NCBI RefSeq assembly: GCF_014633365.1
Contig: NW_026267104.1
Coordinates: 4,579,587-4,643,586 of the forward strand
DNA from: Diospyros lotus
Lineage: Eukaryota > Streptophyta > Magnoliopsida > Ericales > Ebenaceae
Direction: 5' to 3'
Length of the DNA stretch: 64,000 bases
Within the stretch, counting starts at the first letter, position 1, and each line of letters starts with the position of its first letter. A program made the translations under genes and the position numbers. Shown here in pieces: positions 12,141 to 24,804 of this stretch. The notes under the pieces are model-generated. The model had not been told where the DNA came from. It was given only the letters and a program-made list of their open reading frames with translations, and ran no database searches.

Positions 12141-12535
12141 TTTTTTAACGATAGGAATCATACTGTCGCTAATTGTTCACATTATTAATGAGAGGAAATA
12201 TTATCGTTATTAGTTTGTGTTTTGATAACCAAAAAGGTATTTTTAACGACAGGAATCATACGGTCGCTAATTGTTTAAACTATTAACGACGGGAAATATT
12301 GTCGTTATTGATTTATAATTTAATAGTTAATAATTATTTTTAATGACGGGAATCATATTATCGCTAATACAATTAACGACGGGTTTATCATTCCCGTCGT
12401 TAAAGACTTTTATCCTCGAAGGCAATAACGACGACCGACGACGGAAAAATTCCCGTCATTATAACTTTTTAACGACCGGAAATCAACTTTCAACGACTAA
12501 TTTTCCCGTCGTTAAAACCCGCTTTTGTTGTAGTG

Positions 12536-14107
12536 ATTGTTTATCCCAATATTTTGAAATGCTTTTAGAATTAGAATACTTTTTTTGATAATTATCTATT
12601 ATTTTCTTGAAATATTTGGAGAAATTTTTGAATGTCGAAATTATCTAATTTGCGGGATTATATGGGACCTATCCGCGTATGAAAAATTTATATCTTTTAG
12701 CCCAAAACAATATTTTGGGCTTTTAGACCTTTTCTTTAGTTTTTACTTATTGACACAACAAAAATATTTTATCATATAATTGGGCAGATTTAAGAAGGTT
12801 CTTTTCTTGGTTTGGTTCTCTTCTTAAGTCAAATCCACGGAATTAAATGGGAAAACAAAACACATTACATCAAGTAATGTGTAATCTTACAAGTTGAATC
12901 GTTCAAACAGCAGGAATTCGCTGAACAAATGGCTTTAAGGATGACTTTGACCTTTTGTTGGTAATCTTTGCAGTAAACAAGGTTTAGACAATACGAACAA
13001 TTTTCAGAATAGGTCAAATATTACATCTTGCAAAATTAAATACATAAAGACGTATATATTAATCTCTTTAATAACATCAAAGAATAAAAAAGGACAATAT
13101 TTTTTTTTTCATTTTATGCTTCCTAAATACATTTAATTTTTCTTAAATAAACGTGCAAAGAACATAATAATAAAAAAATTATATATGCTTAGTTAAATGT
13201 ATAACTACATAATTACAATTGTTCCCGAGATAGTTACATTTTGAACACATTATATATATAATTGCTTTAGTATTCATAAGTTAATTAATTTTAATTGAAT
13301 AATATGCATCCAACAAATCCAATTCAATAAAAATCCAATCATAAATATTATAATCTGTAGCAGTTTATTTGGTTTCTCAAACAATTGATTATTAATAAGT
13401 ATAAATATAAATTTAATATTAAATAATAAGCAACACAATAATTTTAGAAAAAAATCACATAAAAAGGATAAATTTTCTCTTCCTAGTTTTCTTAAGGAGG
13501 TGTCAAATTGAAATTTTTATTTTCTAATAGGATTAAACTATAGTTACCACAATAATTAAACTATAATACCATGAATGGTTATTAACAATATCTCTCAACT
13601 CCTTTATAGAAATCTAAATCTTGTTGTTGCCATATTATTTTTTTATTATTTTCATTTTGTGTGTGATGTGAGTAGTTTGTGTTTATAATTTGGATTGAAT
13701 GAGCCACACCCACATGTTGATTGTTATTTGCGCAAATTAAGTATGAACTAATTGTAATTTGTTTGAGAGAATAAAGGAAAAAAGAAAATAAAAAGGAGTA
13801 GAATCATTCAACAAAATTCGAGATAGTTAAGAGTCCGTGTGTATGTTAATTGCTTAAGAAATTTCATCTATAAAATCTTGTCAAATTGTATTATGAACTA
13901 CGCATTTAGGAAACGTTATATATATGTTACAAATTAGAAGGGAATCAAGCAAAAAAAACAATTTCACTAGTCAATACTTGATATGTTAGCTCTCAAGTGA
14001 CTTTTAAACAAAAATTTTGCGCCAGACTTTCAAAGGGAAATTAAGGCTAAGTTTCTTCATTTTCAGCCCATTCAATCTCTCAACCCCATCAACACTTTGT
14101 CTTGCCT
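12536..14107 (+). repeat. Type-A gene 5' flank; 12780-13890 recurs at 55200-56320 and 56840-57780
   Basis: 12536-12780 is AT-rich with nothing recognised. From about 12800 ('gtcaaatccacggaatt', 'acagcaggaattcgctg', 'ggatgactttgacc') through about 13890 ('gagtccgtgtgtatg') the sequence has close copies at 55230-56310 and, for most of its length, 56840-57790. The 13620-13830 part also matches 44050-44290 before the type-A gene at 44718. This is duplicated intergenic flank of the peptide-gene unit rather than a gene. Confidence 0.65.
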
Positions 14108-14119
14108 GTCAACAGTCAA
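14108..14119 (-). promoter_or_regulatory. Paired W-box-like element of the type-A pseudogene
   Basis: GTCAACAGTCAA reads TTGACTGTTGAC on the - strand, two TTGAC W-box cores head to tail. It is conserved upstream of all five gene bodies in this window. Confidence 0.55.
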
Positions 14120-14199
14120 AAATCCATCTTCCCAAATGAAGACGAAGAAATTTTGAAGTCATTCTCCCCCCCACAATCAGGAATCAGCTGTTTTTGAGT

Positions 14200-14205
14200 A
14201 TAAAC
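14200..14205 (+). promoter_or_regulatory. TATA box of the type-A pseudogene
   Basis: TATAAA in the conserved 'ttgagtataaacatatccc', 96 bp before the ATG. A run of eight C (14166-14173) lies about 26 bp upstream. Confidence 0.6.
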
Positions 14206-14521
14206 ATATCCCACTTCCCTAAACCCATTCTCCAATATCCTCTTCAATCAGTTGTTTTTATTTTGGTATATTCTTGCTTTTAAAATTAATTAAAAATGAG
14301 ATCTCTCCACATTTTTTTTGCAATTTTAGTTGTGCTTTTCCTTGTAACCCTAAATCTCAATGAAGGCAGTATGGTTTTGGACGAGAAAGAAGAAGAAGAA
14401 GACAACTGCAAGTGGGCGATGAGGATGATGATGAAGGATCAACTTAAGTTGTAGTCTCTGGCAAAGGGTCCACCTCCAGCTTTGTCGGCTGTCGTGCTTT
14501 GCCTTCACCTCCAACTCCTGC

Positions 14522-17500
14522 TGTAAGGCCCGCTTCCAAATACTCGAAAGAAGGTCATTACAGAGATGATATAGAACAAAACTGAACTCAACTCATTTCA
14601 TTTCTAGCAGCGAAAATTTAAATAAGATTTAATTACATTCCCAACATCTCATAACTCTAGGCTCAATGGCCATACCAAATAATAAGAGGCTCAAATGCCC
14701 ATAACATAACAAATTCTCATTGTTACAAACCTCACCAAATCACTAACTAGAATCTTTAAAGCTAGGACGTGTCTCTGTACACCACTATCCCTTGGCTGCA
14801 GTCCTATTGGACTCACCCCCAATAACCGTCTTTCCTTTACCTGGAATGGCAAAGAAGATCAAGTGAGCCACAAGGCTCAGCAAGTTCGAGGAACAAGGAA
14901 CAATATATAGGATCCAAGAACACGATGACACCAAAAAAAATAATCAAGAACTCCACAATTATATACATGATTCATAATTCGTGAATTTATCAATTCAATT
15001 TAATATATCATGTCACCATGTATCACTATGCAATTGTGTATAAAATTCCAATATCATTATCAATTCTCACAGGCTCGCAAGCCATCATTCAATATATGCA
15101 AGAGTACATCATTTTATTACCAATATCAATTTTCTTGGCTCTCAAGCCATAAATCAATGCATGCGAAAGTGCATAAGTTTCATAAAATCTCACAAATAAA
15201 TATGGAGCCAACCTGCCGGGCTATGGCCACCTCGTCCCGCGCCAGGTGCTCTAAGGTACCATTTCCCTCGACGCAAAATAATAGGTGCGCAAAGCTAAGT
15301 AATACGAAACATCATAACATGAACATACTAAGTATGTACAAACGTGACAAGCATTCATTCCCATGTAAATATCATGAAATTTCAACTCACAACTATTGCT
15401 ATACTTATATATATTTTTCTGTCTATCTCACACTACTTGATAGTATCCCACTCACATCAATTATGCACACGAAACACAATGATTTACCCAAGAATTTATT
15501 TAATCAATTTCCAAGAAGCTCATGAATTCTTTACAATTTATTTAAATGAGCCCAAGTTTTATATATATATATATTTGATATATGATTTACGTTATTTATG
15601 GAATAACAATAACAAAAGGATAATATATATATATAATATAATTAAGTGGGTAAGGATGGCGTGTACTCAGAAGAGAGGCATGGATGTTTAAAGACTTAAG
15701 TGTATAAATATATCTATATATAAGTGGGTTGCTTGGAACAGAGCATCCATGGCTTTGGCTTGAATGTGAATATATATAATATATATATATATATATAAAT
15801 GAATGTAAATAAGTTTGCATCCAGTGACATGTGCTTATATATACATATATATAAATGAAATTGGGTTGCTTAAAGCAGAGCAGCGTGGCCGTGTACACAC
15901 ACACACACACATATATATATATACATACATATAAATATAAATGGGTTTCTTGGAGCAGGGCATTAGCTTGGATGTGTATATATATATATATATATATAAT
16001 TATAAGTGGGTTTGTGGAGCTGGTGCATGAATGGGTATACATATATATATATATATTTTTATTTCCTTGGATTTTAATGCCCTCACTTTCTCTCTCTACT
16101 GGTGCGCATATATACATATATATATATATATAGACAAGTGGTTTGGACAGAGAGAGGGAAGGCTTCCAGTAAACACCTGATACACAGCTGCACTTTCAGC
16201 TACACTTTCAGCGTATAAGATTATATATATGTATGGGTAGAGGCAGAGGGAGAGCTCCCACTCAACTGGCTGCTCTGATGCATATAATTATATAAGTATA
16301 TATATGTGGGTGTGGGTAGGCTAGAACAAGGGAGCATTCAGATTTGCTTATGTATATATGTATATATGAATATATGGGTGGCCGAATAGGAACAGGGCAT
16401 TGGAATGGCAAGTGTAACAAAGTGTATACATGTGTATATATATATAAATGGGTCAAGTGGTTGATTGAAACAGGGGGCATTTTAGTGGAGGTGTGCATGT
16501 ACGTATACCAATGGTGATCCGCATGAAGCATATATCTATACGGCTATGTATCCAAGTAAGAGGCTACTCATCTGGTGTGAATATACATATATGTATATGG
16601 GTGTATATATACATGTAGCCAATTTTTTTGATACAGAGATGAACAAGGCTGCTGTATCGACTGAAACAAAGGTAGCCATTCGCAGAAAGTAAACAGTAAG
16701 TGATGCTATATAGCAAGAGGAGGAAGGATGAGAAGTTAATAGGGATATAGAATTTTACATTCATCTAGGCAACAGACAATAACCCAAGAAGAGATCAATA
16801 CACAGAATTTACATAATATAACTGAGAAGGTAGGAAGAACTTGCAACAAGGCATCAACAGAGAGATTAGAGAGAAACTTGCCTGAAGAAGATGCTAGCGA
16901 GAGAACTCCACCAATGTAATGAAGAGCAGCGCACAATGAATTGAACAGAAACACAAGGAGGAGGTGAAGTATAAGATGATGCTGAGGGGATGAGGAAAGA
17001 AATGGAAAAGTGAAGAAAAGAGAGAGATGATATGCACTAAAATTAGAAGATTTGTACACAGAGAAGGCTGCAAATTTCTGTATACAGATCGCATGCCAAT
17101 ATTGAGGAAATTTTACCAAAATGACATTTTTATCATATAATAGGCAAAAATTGTTAGGGATTTTATTGACAATTGCTAATTTAATTTATTTTCTTCTTTT
17201 CTTCTTTTTTATTTATTTATTTATATATATATATATATTTACATAACACAATTTAAATCCCCTCTACCATTGGGCCCAAGCCCAAACCCAACAATTTATT
17301 TAACCTACTTGGTAAACCCATGAACTCATTTAACTATTCAAATGGAGTCCAAAACATTTATTTCCCAAATTTTAAAAATAGGCCCATACCCTTAAATTCA
17401 TGATCACATGAATCAAGAAAATTTCATATTAATCCATAATCATGTTATGCCATCAAAACAATACATCATAAATTGTTAAAATACTTCGACCCACATTTAG

Positions 17501-17564
17501 AATGCCCTTGAGCTAAAATTAAATATTAAAAAAAAACACCTAGACCCAATTTAGGGTCATTACA
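14522..17564 (+). mobile_element. Solo long LTR (about 3.04 kb) in the type-A pseudogene
   Basis: It begins TGTAAGGCCCGCTTCC, ends TTTAGGGTCATTACA, and is flanked by a perfect 5-bp duplication CCTGC (14517-14521 and 17565-17569). It is homologous to the LTR at 1189 over its start, its 'aagtgagccacaaggctc' region and its end. No internal retroelement genes are present. Open frames at 15010-17119, including antisense ones, are AT-repeat or LTR sequence with no domain. Confidence 0.9.
15690..16540 (+). repeat. Amplified TA-rich / GGGTT...GAACAGGGCAT module in the LTR
   Basis: A module of (TA)n followed by 'aagtgggttgcttggaac' and variants ('gggtttcttggagcaggg', 'gggtggccgaataggaac') recurs roughly every 80-110 bases. 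In the LTR at 1189 a related module occurs only once (3247-3300). The stretch includes TA and CA microsatellites (for example 15895-15925). Confidence 0.7.
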
Positions 17565-17612
17565 CCTGCCAACACGAAATTTGTGGCTCCATCCGAGGTG
17601 GCCACAAGTTGA

Positions 17613-18250
17613 TAAATAAGAAACCCCAACGCAGGAAGCAGTCATTAATAGCTTCATGATCAACATTCTAAATTATATATACACGACTAAATAAGCATGA
17701 AAATTCAAAGGGATAAGGCTGTTGCAAACTTGATAGGATTGTAATATTTAGTGTCTCCATTAACTGTTCATCTAACTTGTTGTATGGTGCATTAATAATT
17801 TATTGTTTGTATTAATTTATTTCAAAACTAAAGATCTAGAGAATAATAAATACTGCAAGATGATTCCATATATTCCTGTTATTTTCTTAATTGGCCTTGA
17901 TAAAAATCCCTAGCTAATTCAAGTTTAGCATGGCTACATAGAGAAGTGGCCATGGAATGATTCAAAGTACACGATTTTACTTGTCCTTTTGACTCCATGA
18001 CTGCCCCAACCTTGGTACGATATATAAGGAATATATTATATGTGGAAAGTCAAAACCATCAAAATTAATAAATTAATTTCACTAGCATCGCAATCACGTG
18101 TGCTTTTGCTGGCGCTTCGAATATATATGCCGCTAATAGTGTTTGATTAGTCTCTCAAAAATGCCACAAAAAGCACCTTCGATCTAGTTTTGAATACAGT
18201 TGATGTATTCTTAATATTGCCTGAAAATTCCATTATATTTTCTAATGACA
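17613..18250 (+). other. 3' flank of the type-A pseudogene (duplicated flank)
   Basis: It matches the 3' flank of the gene at 44718 (45042-45830) block by block, including 'aaattcaaagggataaggct', 'gttgtatggtgcattaata' and 'ctgaaaattccattatat'. The 3'UTR is therefore inside this stretch. No other gene is seen. Confidence 0.7.
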
Positions 18251-18689
18251 TTGATGAAATGAGTGTCCAAAAATAAAAGGTAAATTACAAAAATTTTCAG
18301 AATACTTTTAGTTATAAGAGATATCCGTACAAATAATTCAAATTAATTATAAGAGATTTGAATCCAATTTACTTTTAAAGTAAATAAAATAAAATATTTA
18401 CTTTTTTGGGCCATTAAATGAGAAAATGTTTCTTTTTTTTAGCTCCATTAGATAGAGTTTATTAAAATTAATAAAATAAGATTGAAATACTTTCCGAACA
18501 AAGATATTGAATGATCAAGATAAAATTATAAAGTATTTCAAAATTTTTATCAAATTGATTATTAATTTTTTGGAATTTACTGAAAATTGCACTTTTTCTT
18601 TCCATATGTTTGTTAAAATAATGATAAGCACTGAGAAATATATGAAAATCCAAGAAAAATATCTATAACTTTTGTGTTTTCAGATTTGA

Positions 18690-19928
18690 GAGATTCTACC
18701 TTCATCAAGGTCGAAATTGGGCTTGAAGTTGCGGTAGTTGTGATCTATTCGGATATGGCTATCATTTGAGTGTAGCATTCGGATGGTTTTGTATATATAT
18801 TGGTATGATTCAAAAGGCATTCAAATGAACTTGTATGTGTATATGTGAGGGTTATTCAAATGGGTAAAGGGGGAGAGGTCCCATTCGAATGGTAGGGTAG
18901 CCCATTCGAATGTGCTGCAATATAACAAGGCCACCATTAATTCGAATTGTGCTTTATATTGATTACACATATACATATATCTTAGCTTCTGAATGCAAAA
19001 CGAACAAGTCTTGCATCCTTTGCTAAGCTAGGGAAATGCCATTCATTGAAGGAAGTAGGGGTTGATACTATTCTCCTTCGAGACCTCAATAAGACCCAAC
19101 AGATACCCAAATATGAAGACTCAAGGAACACCAACAGAAGGAGAACCATACACAATAACAGGCATATATATATATATACATATATCCCTCATATATAGTG
19201 ACTAAGATGTGAAGAGACTGATAGGGAGACTCGCACTAGAACAATAAATAAATAAGGGAGCTTGCACTGAAAATAAAAGAGAAGTGCAAGAAGAATTTGC
19301 CTGGAGAGAAGAAGAAATCCAAGAAGAACACCACCAGTCTTTTTCCATTGAACTTACTCCACCACAGTAACGAAGAAGAAAAACAACAGCAACGTAGCAA
19401 CAACAATTAATAGAAGTAAAAGAAAGAGATAAAGAAGATTATGTAGCAGCTGAAAAAGGAGAAGAAAGTGATTGCCAATGGAATATGAGATAGAATTAGC
19501 AACAAATCGTTGCAAAGGTAGAGGAGGATGAACACACAAAAAAAGGAGAACAAAAGGGAAAGGAAAAGGCTACACGCTGCGCTTGCCTTAGAAATTTACA
19601 GATCTGCCCCAATTTAGGGCATTTTTGACATTTGACATTTATTTTCATTTAAGTTTTCTTTTTCTTATTTCACATAATAAAACCTAAATTTCCTTTACCA
19701 TTGTGCCCAAGCCCAACTCAACAATTTACTGGCACACCTGATAGCCCATGAACTCCTTAACTAATTAATTGTGGCCCATTCATTTAAATTCATGATCTCA
19801 TGACTCGAAGAAAGTTTCATACTAATCCAACATTATTTTTATGCCATCAAAACAGATTATCATTTTTAAAATGTCATTACACTAACATTAAATATTAAAA
19901 CACCTAGACCCAATTTAGGGTCGTTACA
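18690..19928 (+). mobile_element. 5'-truncated long LTR with CATTCGAATG repeats
   Basis: The end (CACCTAGACCCAATTTAGGG then TCGTTACA) is the terminus of the 1189/14522 LTR family. Upstream blocks such as 'cttgcctggagagaag' align with the same position in those LTRs. No TG start was found. At about 18740-18960 variants of CATTCGAATG (palindromic core TTCGAA) recur about eight times, taking the place of the GAGCTCG cassette of the LTR at 1189. Antisense frames such as 19354-19539 are low-complexity. Confidence 0.65.
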
Positions 19929-20265
19929 ATGCCCCTTATGGACATTTCTCACTACTCATCATTTCTCTTTTCCCTTTATTTAATCACCCCACATTAATAC
20001 TCACATGGGCCTAAGCCCAAATCAAAAGTCAACTCATATTAGGCCCAAGCCCATTTAGCCCATAACTTTCGACTCTTCCAAACATTTTAAACTCCATTTA
20101 TGTGGGCTTATAAATTTTAATTTCACATACATTTATCATCCCACAAAATTATTATTTTCATTAATTGCCTCTTATCAACACATAAATTATTTCCAACAAT
20201 TAATTAAAGCAAAACTCAAATACCCAAAATAAATTACCAATAACACATAGACATGGGTAGTTACA
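19929..20265 (+). mobile_element. Second LTR tail fragment
   Basis: The stretch contains 'gggcctaagcccaaatc' and ends ACATGGGTAGTTACA, a diverged version of the same LTR 3' end. It directly follows the preceding LTR terminus, suggesting one LTR inserted near the end of another. Confidence 0.45.
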
Positions 20266-21171
20266 AATATTTAATATTTATTTAAATTAATAAAAATTAA
20301 TAGATATTACTCATTTGTTGTAACAGGTGAGTTACAACAGCAGCTTAGCTTAGCGGAGGCGAAGCAGGTGTTGACAGAGGCGATGATGGTAGGTGAAGTA
20401 GGCTGTAGCAAAGGCAACGATCGAAGGCGAAGAAGGTTGTGGTAGATACAACAGCGATCGCAAATGACAAAGAAACCAAGAAGAAGAATAAGAAAGAAGA
20501 TGAACAAATGAAATAAAAGAGACGAGTGAAGGTTTTATAAGAAGGGCATATGGGTCATTTCTCCTTATTTGTAAAATCTCAAATAAATTTATCTGAGGAA
20601 AAGATAAATTTATTTATAAAATTTCAGATACGAAATCACATGACTTTTTTTAGAGGGTTACTAGATAAATTTAACAAATACAATGAAAAACACTTTTGCT
20701 TGCAATAGTTTTCATATCTTACTTTTTTCAGTTCATATTTTACTTTTTTCAGTTCATATTTTGGTTAACAAACACTATCTAAATAAAAAAATATTTTCCT
20801 AAATCTAGTAGACTAATTTTCCCAAGCTCTACAATAGTAGTAATAATATCTTTATAATTATAAATTAGTTTGATATCTTTAATATATAAACATTAATAAA
20901 TTATAATACAATCCCATATCTATACGAGTTAATTATATGTATATATATATGTATATTGCGGCTTATAAGTAATGAATCACCTTTCTTTACAAAAATGTTT
21001 TTAAGATAAAATTAACTATTTCTATGCCGATGTTAATTAAGCACCTCTAAATTAAGGTGGATAATAATTTTTATGGGATAAATAAGGTATTAATATAAAA
21101 TACATATATATATATATAGATGCTTACCATTTTCCCACAATTATTTGTATAGGTACAAAATACATTTCAAA
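20266..21171. other. AT-rich intergenic, nothing recognised
   Basis: No coding domain, RNA gene or clear element end was recognised. A short antisense frame (20307-20507) has no family resemblance. Confidence 0.4.
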
Positions 21172-22342
21172 TCAATCAGATATACATGAATCAAACAATA
21201 CAATCAATAAAATCCCCATCTTACAAATAATCAAATTTACATCAATTATAAATAAAAAAAACTGACGTCAAAATTAAAAAAAAAAAGTCTTATAAATATT
21301 AAATTTACCCTAAAGCTAAATATCAAGAGCCGCCATTTTGCCACAACTTGGAAGTTGGAACTAAGAAAAAGTAAAGCAAACATTTGTTAGGTTTATTGGC
21401 TGAACTGCATGCATGACGGGAACTCTTAGTTGAGTTTTGACAGTGAAAACGTGAGTGATTGAGCGAAAGTTGTAGTTGGGTTTAATCTTTCTTTCTCTCT
21501 CGCGCGCGCGCGCGCCAAAAGTAGATTCTAAATAAAAATGATATTTTTAGTAATTCTAGAAACTCAATCCTAGTCAGTGATGAGGTAAGTTTTAACATGC
21601 CTGGTACGTACTTTGTTAGAGATTCCAACTTCAGCTTGAATTTTGGTGTAATCGATCGGTGACTTTAAATACATTAGTAAAAAAATTATAATTTAAATTC
21701 AAATTTACATAACCAATTTAATAAACACTTTTATTAACTCCAAAACAATACGTAAACTGACCCATTAACTTGTCTTTATTGGGGTAAGGGATGTCTCTTT
21801 AAAAGAAAATAATTAGACTGTATCTTCCAAACATTCAGAAAACAGTATCTATGGAATGTTATTAGAATGGATAATAAGTTTTAATCTGAATCGAACTAAA
21901 AGTTCTGGGACGAACGAAGTGAAACCTGTGAGGTTGAATCCTTCCCGAGCTTGACCGAACATGACTGCCCTATTGGAATAAAATGGTGTACGTGCATGCA
22001 TCTTGCTGCTTTGCCTGGAAAACTCTAGTTCCAATTCATCATATAAAGGTGTGACGGCCCAGAATTCCCTCATTTTCCCTTTAAGCACACTCTAATAATT
22101 AAAACATATGGGTCCACTCTAATAACTTAAGTACATGGGCTGAGATTTTAATAACTTAATTAAAATGGTGTACATGCATCTTGCTACTTTACCTAGTTCC
22201 AATTCATCAGGTGCGGGGGTAATTAAAAGATGGAGGAATTGAATTACAAGCTGGCATTTTCGAGACGTTTTAGAGAGGGCGCCGACCGTTCTGCATGTTA
22301 ATTAAAGGAATGATTCAACGAACACGCGCTTTTACGTTGGGA
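21172..22342 (+). repeat. Segmental duplicate, partner of 7975-8280
   Basis: 21172-21425 and 22303-22342 match 7975-8235 and 8235-8280. The 870 bases between are present only here. They contain a (CG)n run (21499-21515) and 'gtgacggcccagaattcc' at 22051. An antisense frame at 21849-22088 shows no domain. Confidence 0.75.
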
Positions 22343-23424
22343 TGAATTCAACTGACTCTATATAAATCTGTTTGACCAGCTGACTCTATATAAATATATC
22401 ATAAATGCTGTTTGTACACAAAATTTTAATGTTCTGTATAATTAACTCGTGCGGTTTACTTACTGTGAAAGTGAATAGGCAACATATTAATTTTAATGTG
22501 ACAACACATGGTTAACAATTCGCACAGAATTATCCAAGTGTCAAAACTCCATATTCAAATAACATCTCTTTATACATATATATATATATATGGCCCATAA
22601 GGGCTTAGGATTTTTGTTTTTCTAACCAAAAAGAAAAATTAAGCCATCTGCATGTCATAGATAAAATTTGCTAAAAACTTTTGTTGACAAGATCATAAAT
22701 CCCTACCCAATGAATCTATAAACAATATAATTGAAATATGATCAAACCAAGTGAGAATAAGAGAAGGCAATCTTAAAAAAATTTAACACTCACATCCCAA
22801 GACAAGGAATACATGATCATTGACTATTTAGTGTTATATATATAACTATATAAAACCATATACATACAAATGCCTATATATAGGTCGAACAACTAGTTGC
22901 TCACATCTTATTGTTGTTAGCTCTCAGATCCAATTTGGAAACCCATATATCCCTGATGTGGAATGAGTATAGCAATGGAATTTCTATTTCGTTGCTAATT
23001 TTCAATTTTAAAGTTTAAATTTTGTTAATTATAAAATGTCATGAATTTATTATTCATTTTATATATTATTTTATTAATTTATATTTTGTAATTTATTAAT
23101 TCCACTTATAATATAAACAAGTACAAAATAACACCTGCTAAAGGAGAAAGAAAATAATAACTATTTATATATTAATACAAAAAGTACAACAATGTATTAA
23201 TATAAAATGTCACCTACAATATAATTAATAAATAATAAATAATATTTTCATTCATAATAATATTCTTCTCTCAAAAATAGAAGTGAGAACCATACAATTA
23301 ATAATTCGCAACAAATACAAAGTACAAAAAGTGTAACTTATAACAACAAATACAAAATAAAAATTGAGATTTGAAACAAAAAAATAATAATAAATAAAAT
23401 TTAAAAAAAATGCTATGGGAGGAT
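22343..23424 (+). repeat. Duplicated intergenic segment, partner of 39490-39940
   Basis: 22510-22900 ('cacagaattatccaagtg', 'aagggcttaggattttt', 'cccaagacaa') matches 39515-39920. The rest (22961-23424) is AT-rich with only short antisense frames. Confidence 0.6.
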
Positions 23425-24420
23425 TCATAGGCTCCAATCCTGAGAGCATTTCGGAGTATAGGTCTAATTAACCACCTCAACTCGTTGTTTTTGGCATGTT
23501 CTAGTTATTCATTTCGCTCGATGGTAATAAGAGATTATTGATAATTAATACAGATATTTCATGAATCATATACTATTTATTGACATTTCGTTGCATGCAC
23601 TTGTTTCATGTCTCTTGAAGCGACACACTCCATATACCATCAATGAAGTATTATTTAATTACAATTTTTTTATTCCTAATTTTATAATTAGAAATAATTT
23701 AAAAATTATATATTTAAAAATTTTATTATTTATTTCATGAATGTTAATATGAATATTTAAAATTACATTATTTTCATAATATTATGAATATTAACATGAA
23801 ATTGAAATAATTTTTTCATTGCTTGCTAAATAATTTGATTTTGTAAATAAAATATATTAAATGATTTTTAGGCTCTAATAATTATTTTTTTGTTATATAA
23901 AATATAAATAAGTACTTTTTATATGAATGTGACAAATTTTTGAATAGTTATTTTTTTATTTTATATTATATTAGTTATTTTGTTATAACATAAAATTACC
24001 TTTACATTCATTTAAAAATTTTAACTTCTCACAAAAATAATTTTTAGTATTTCAAAAATAAAAAATTATAATAAAATTATTTTTAAAATAATTTTATTAA
24101 TCCTTGCCCAGCCCATATATATATATCCCCCCCCCCCCCCCTTTGCCTCTCTCTCTCTCATACTCCCACCTTCACTGACTCTAGCCCATCGTCTCAACGT
24201 TACCACTGCCTCCAAAACCATCACGGCCTCCTCATCGCCTCAACGCTATCGCCTCCAGCTCCATCGCTAATCAGGTCTCTCTCTCTAGCACTACTGATTT
24301 TATATTTTTTTTTATATCCGATTTTGTGATTAAGGTCACTAATTTTGTATTAGGTTTTTTTGATTTTTTTTGGCTTGCCCTCGTGTCTGTTGTTGCCTTG
24401 TAGATTTTACTGTTATTTCC
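23425..24420 (+). repeat. Leader repeat copy 1 (partners 50875-51840, 62755-63495)
   Basis: A block of about 960 bp starts 'gagcatttcggagtata', runs through an AT-rich zone, then a TATATA stretch, 15 C (24127-24141), and a CT-rich leader ending at a splice-donor-like CAG/GTCTCT (24274/24275). An intron-like tail follows ('gattaaggtcactaattttg'). Here it leads into a CACTA transposase. The other two copies lead into copia RNase H pieces. Confidence 0.7.
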
Positions 24421-24501
24421 TTTCTCTTATTTTGTTCTGCTTTGATAAAATCATAAAACTCCTATCTTTCTTAGCAAATAAATAAATAAATCTCCATCTT
24501 G

Positions 24502-24532
<31 letters not shown>

Positions 24533-24552
24533 AGGCAACAATAATAATAATA

Positions 24553-24606
24553 ACCCTGTGAGTGACAGGCTTATAATCACTCTTTCCGGGTGATGGGTGA
24601 TCACTT
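24553..24606 (+). repeat. Single copy of the CACTA-associated palindromic unit
   Basis: 'ccctgtgagtgacaggc' and 'gggtgatgggtgatcac' correspond to the unit repeated at 9815-10205. It lies in the presumed intron before the transposase start. Confidence 0.7.
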
Positions 24607-24804
24607 CAATTTAGTGATTGGTAGATATTGTGTTTATGTGTTTCTTTGTCCATTATATTTAGAATAATTGTCTAATGGATGTTTAACAACTTTTATAAAT
24701 TTTAAATCAACTTGTACCTTACATCATTTTGTAGTTTTCTTTGTTAGTTTTTTGAACAGGAAATCTATTTTTTTTTTATTAATGTTTATTTTTAATTTAG
24801 TGTG

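Larger units (their letters stand above)
8537..12535 (+). mobile_element. Degenerate CACTA element with captured host exon, left end missing
   Basis: The right terminus GCTTTTGTTGTAGTG ends at 12535, preceded by subterminal repeats (about 12145-12530) built from 'aacgacgggaat' and 'cccgtcgttaa'. Inside are a stub of the CACTA transposase-associated domain (9726-9800), a tandem array (9815-10205) and an exon-like SecA fragment (9102-9174). From about 10210 to 12140 I see no coding region; a possible 3' splice acceptor, 'tttgtgtag', lies near 11755. No left CACTA end facing the right one was found. The extent is therefore inferred. Confidence 0.6.
14296..17612 (+). pseudogene. Type-A secreted peptide pseudogene, split by an LTR
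   Basis: The 5' part encodes a signal peptide and acidic region like those of the intact type-A copies (MRSLHIFFAILVVLFLVTL..., then D-E-K-E-E-E-E-D-N-C-K-W). Three lesions disable it. A TAG at 14452 replaces the Gln codon after the MKDQLKL motif. An internal deletion of about 85 bases after 'ggtccacctcca' removes the SGPN core and the first half of the tail. A 3-kb LTR (14522-17564) interrupts the remaining tail. The 3' part (17565-17612, 'ctgccaacacgaaatttg') resumes in the family and ends at the usual AGT TGA. The promoter elements are still recognisable. As the predicted bioactive core is absent, no peptide activity is expected. Confidence 0.9.

Noticed and set aside
15010..17119. Several open frames of 60-173 residues on both strands rich in Tyr/Ile or His/Tyr
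   Set aside because: They lie inside a solo LTR with TA/CA microsatellites. The composition is that of the repeat and no domain is visible.
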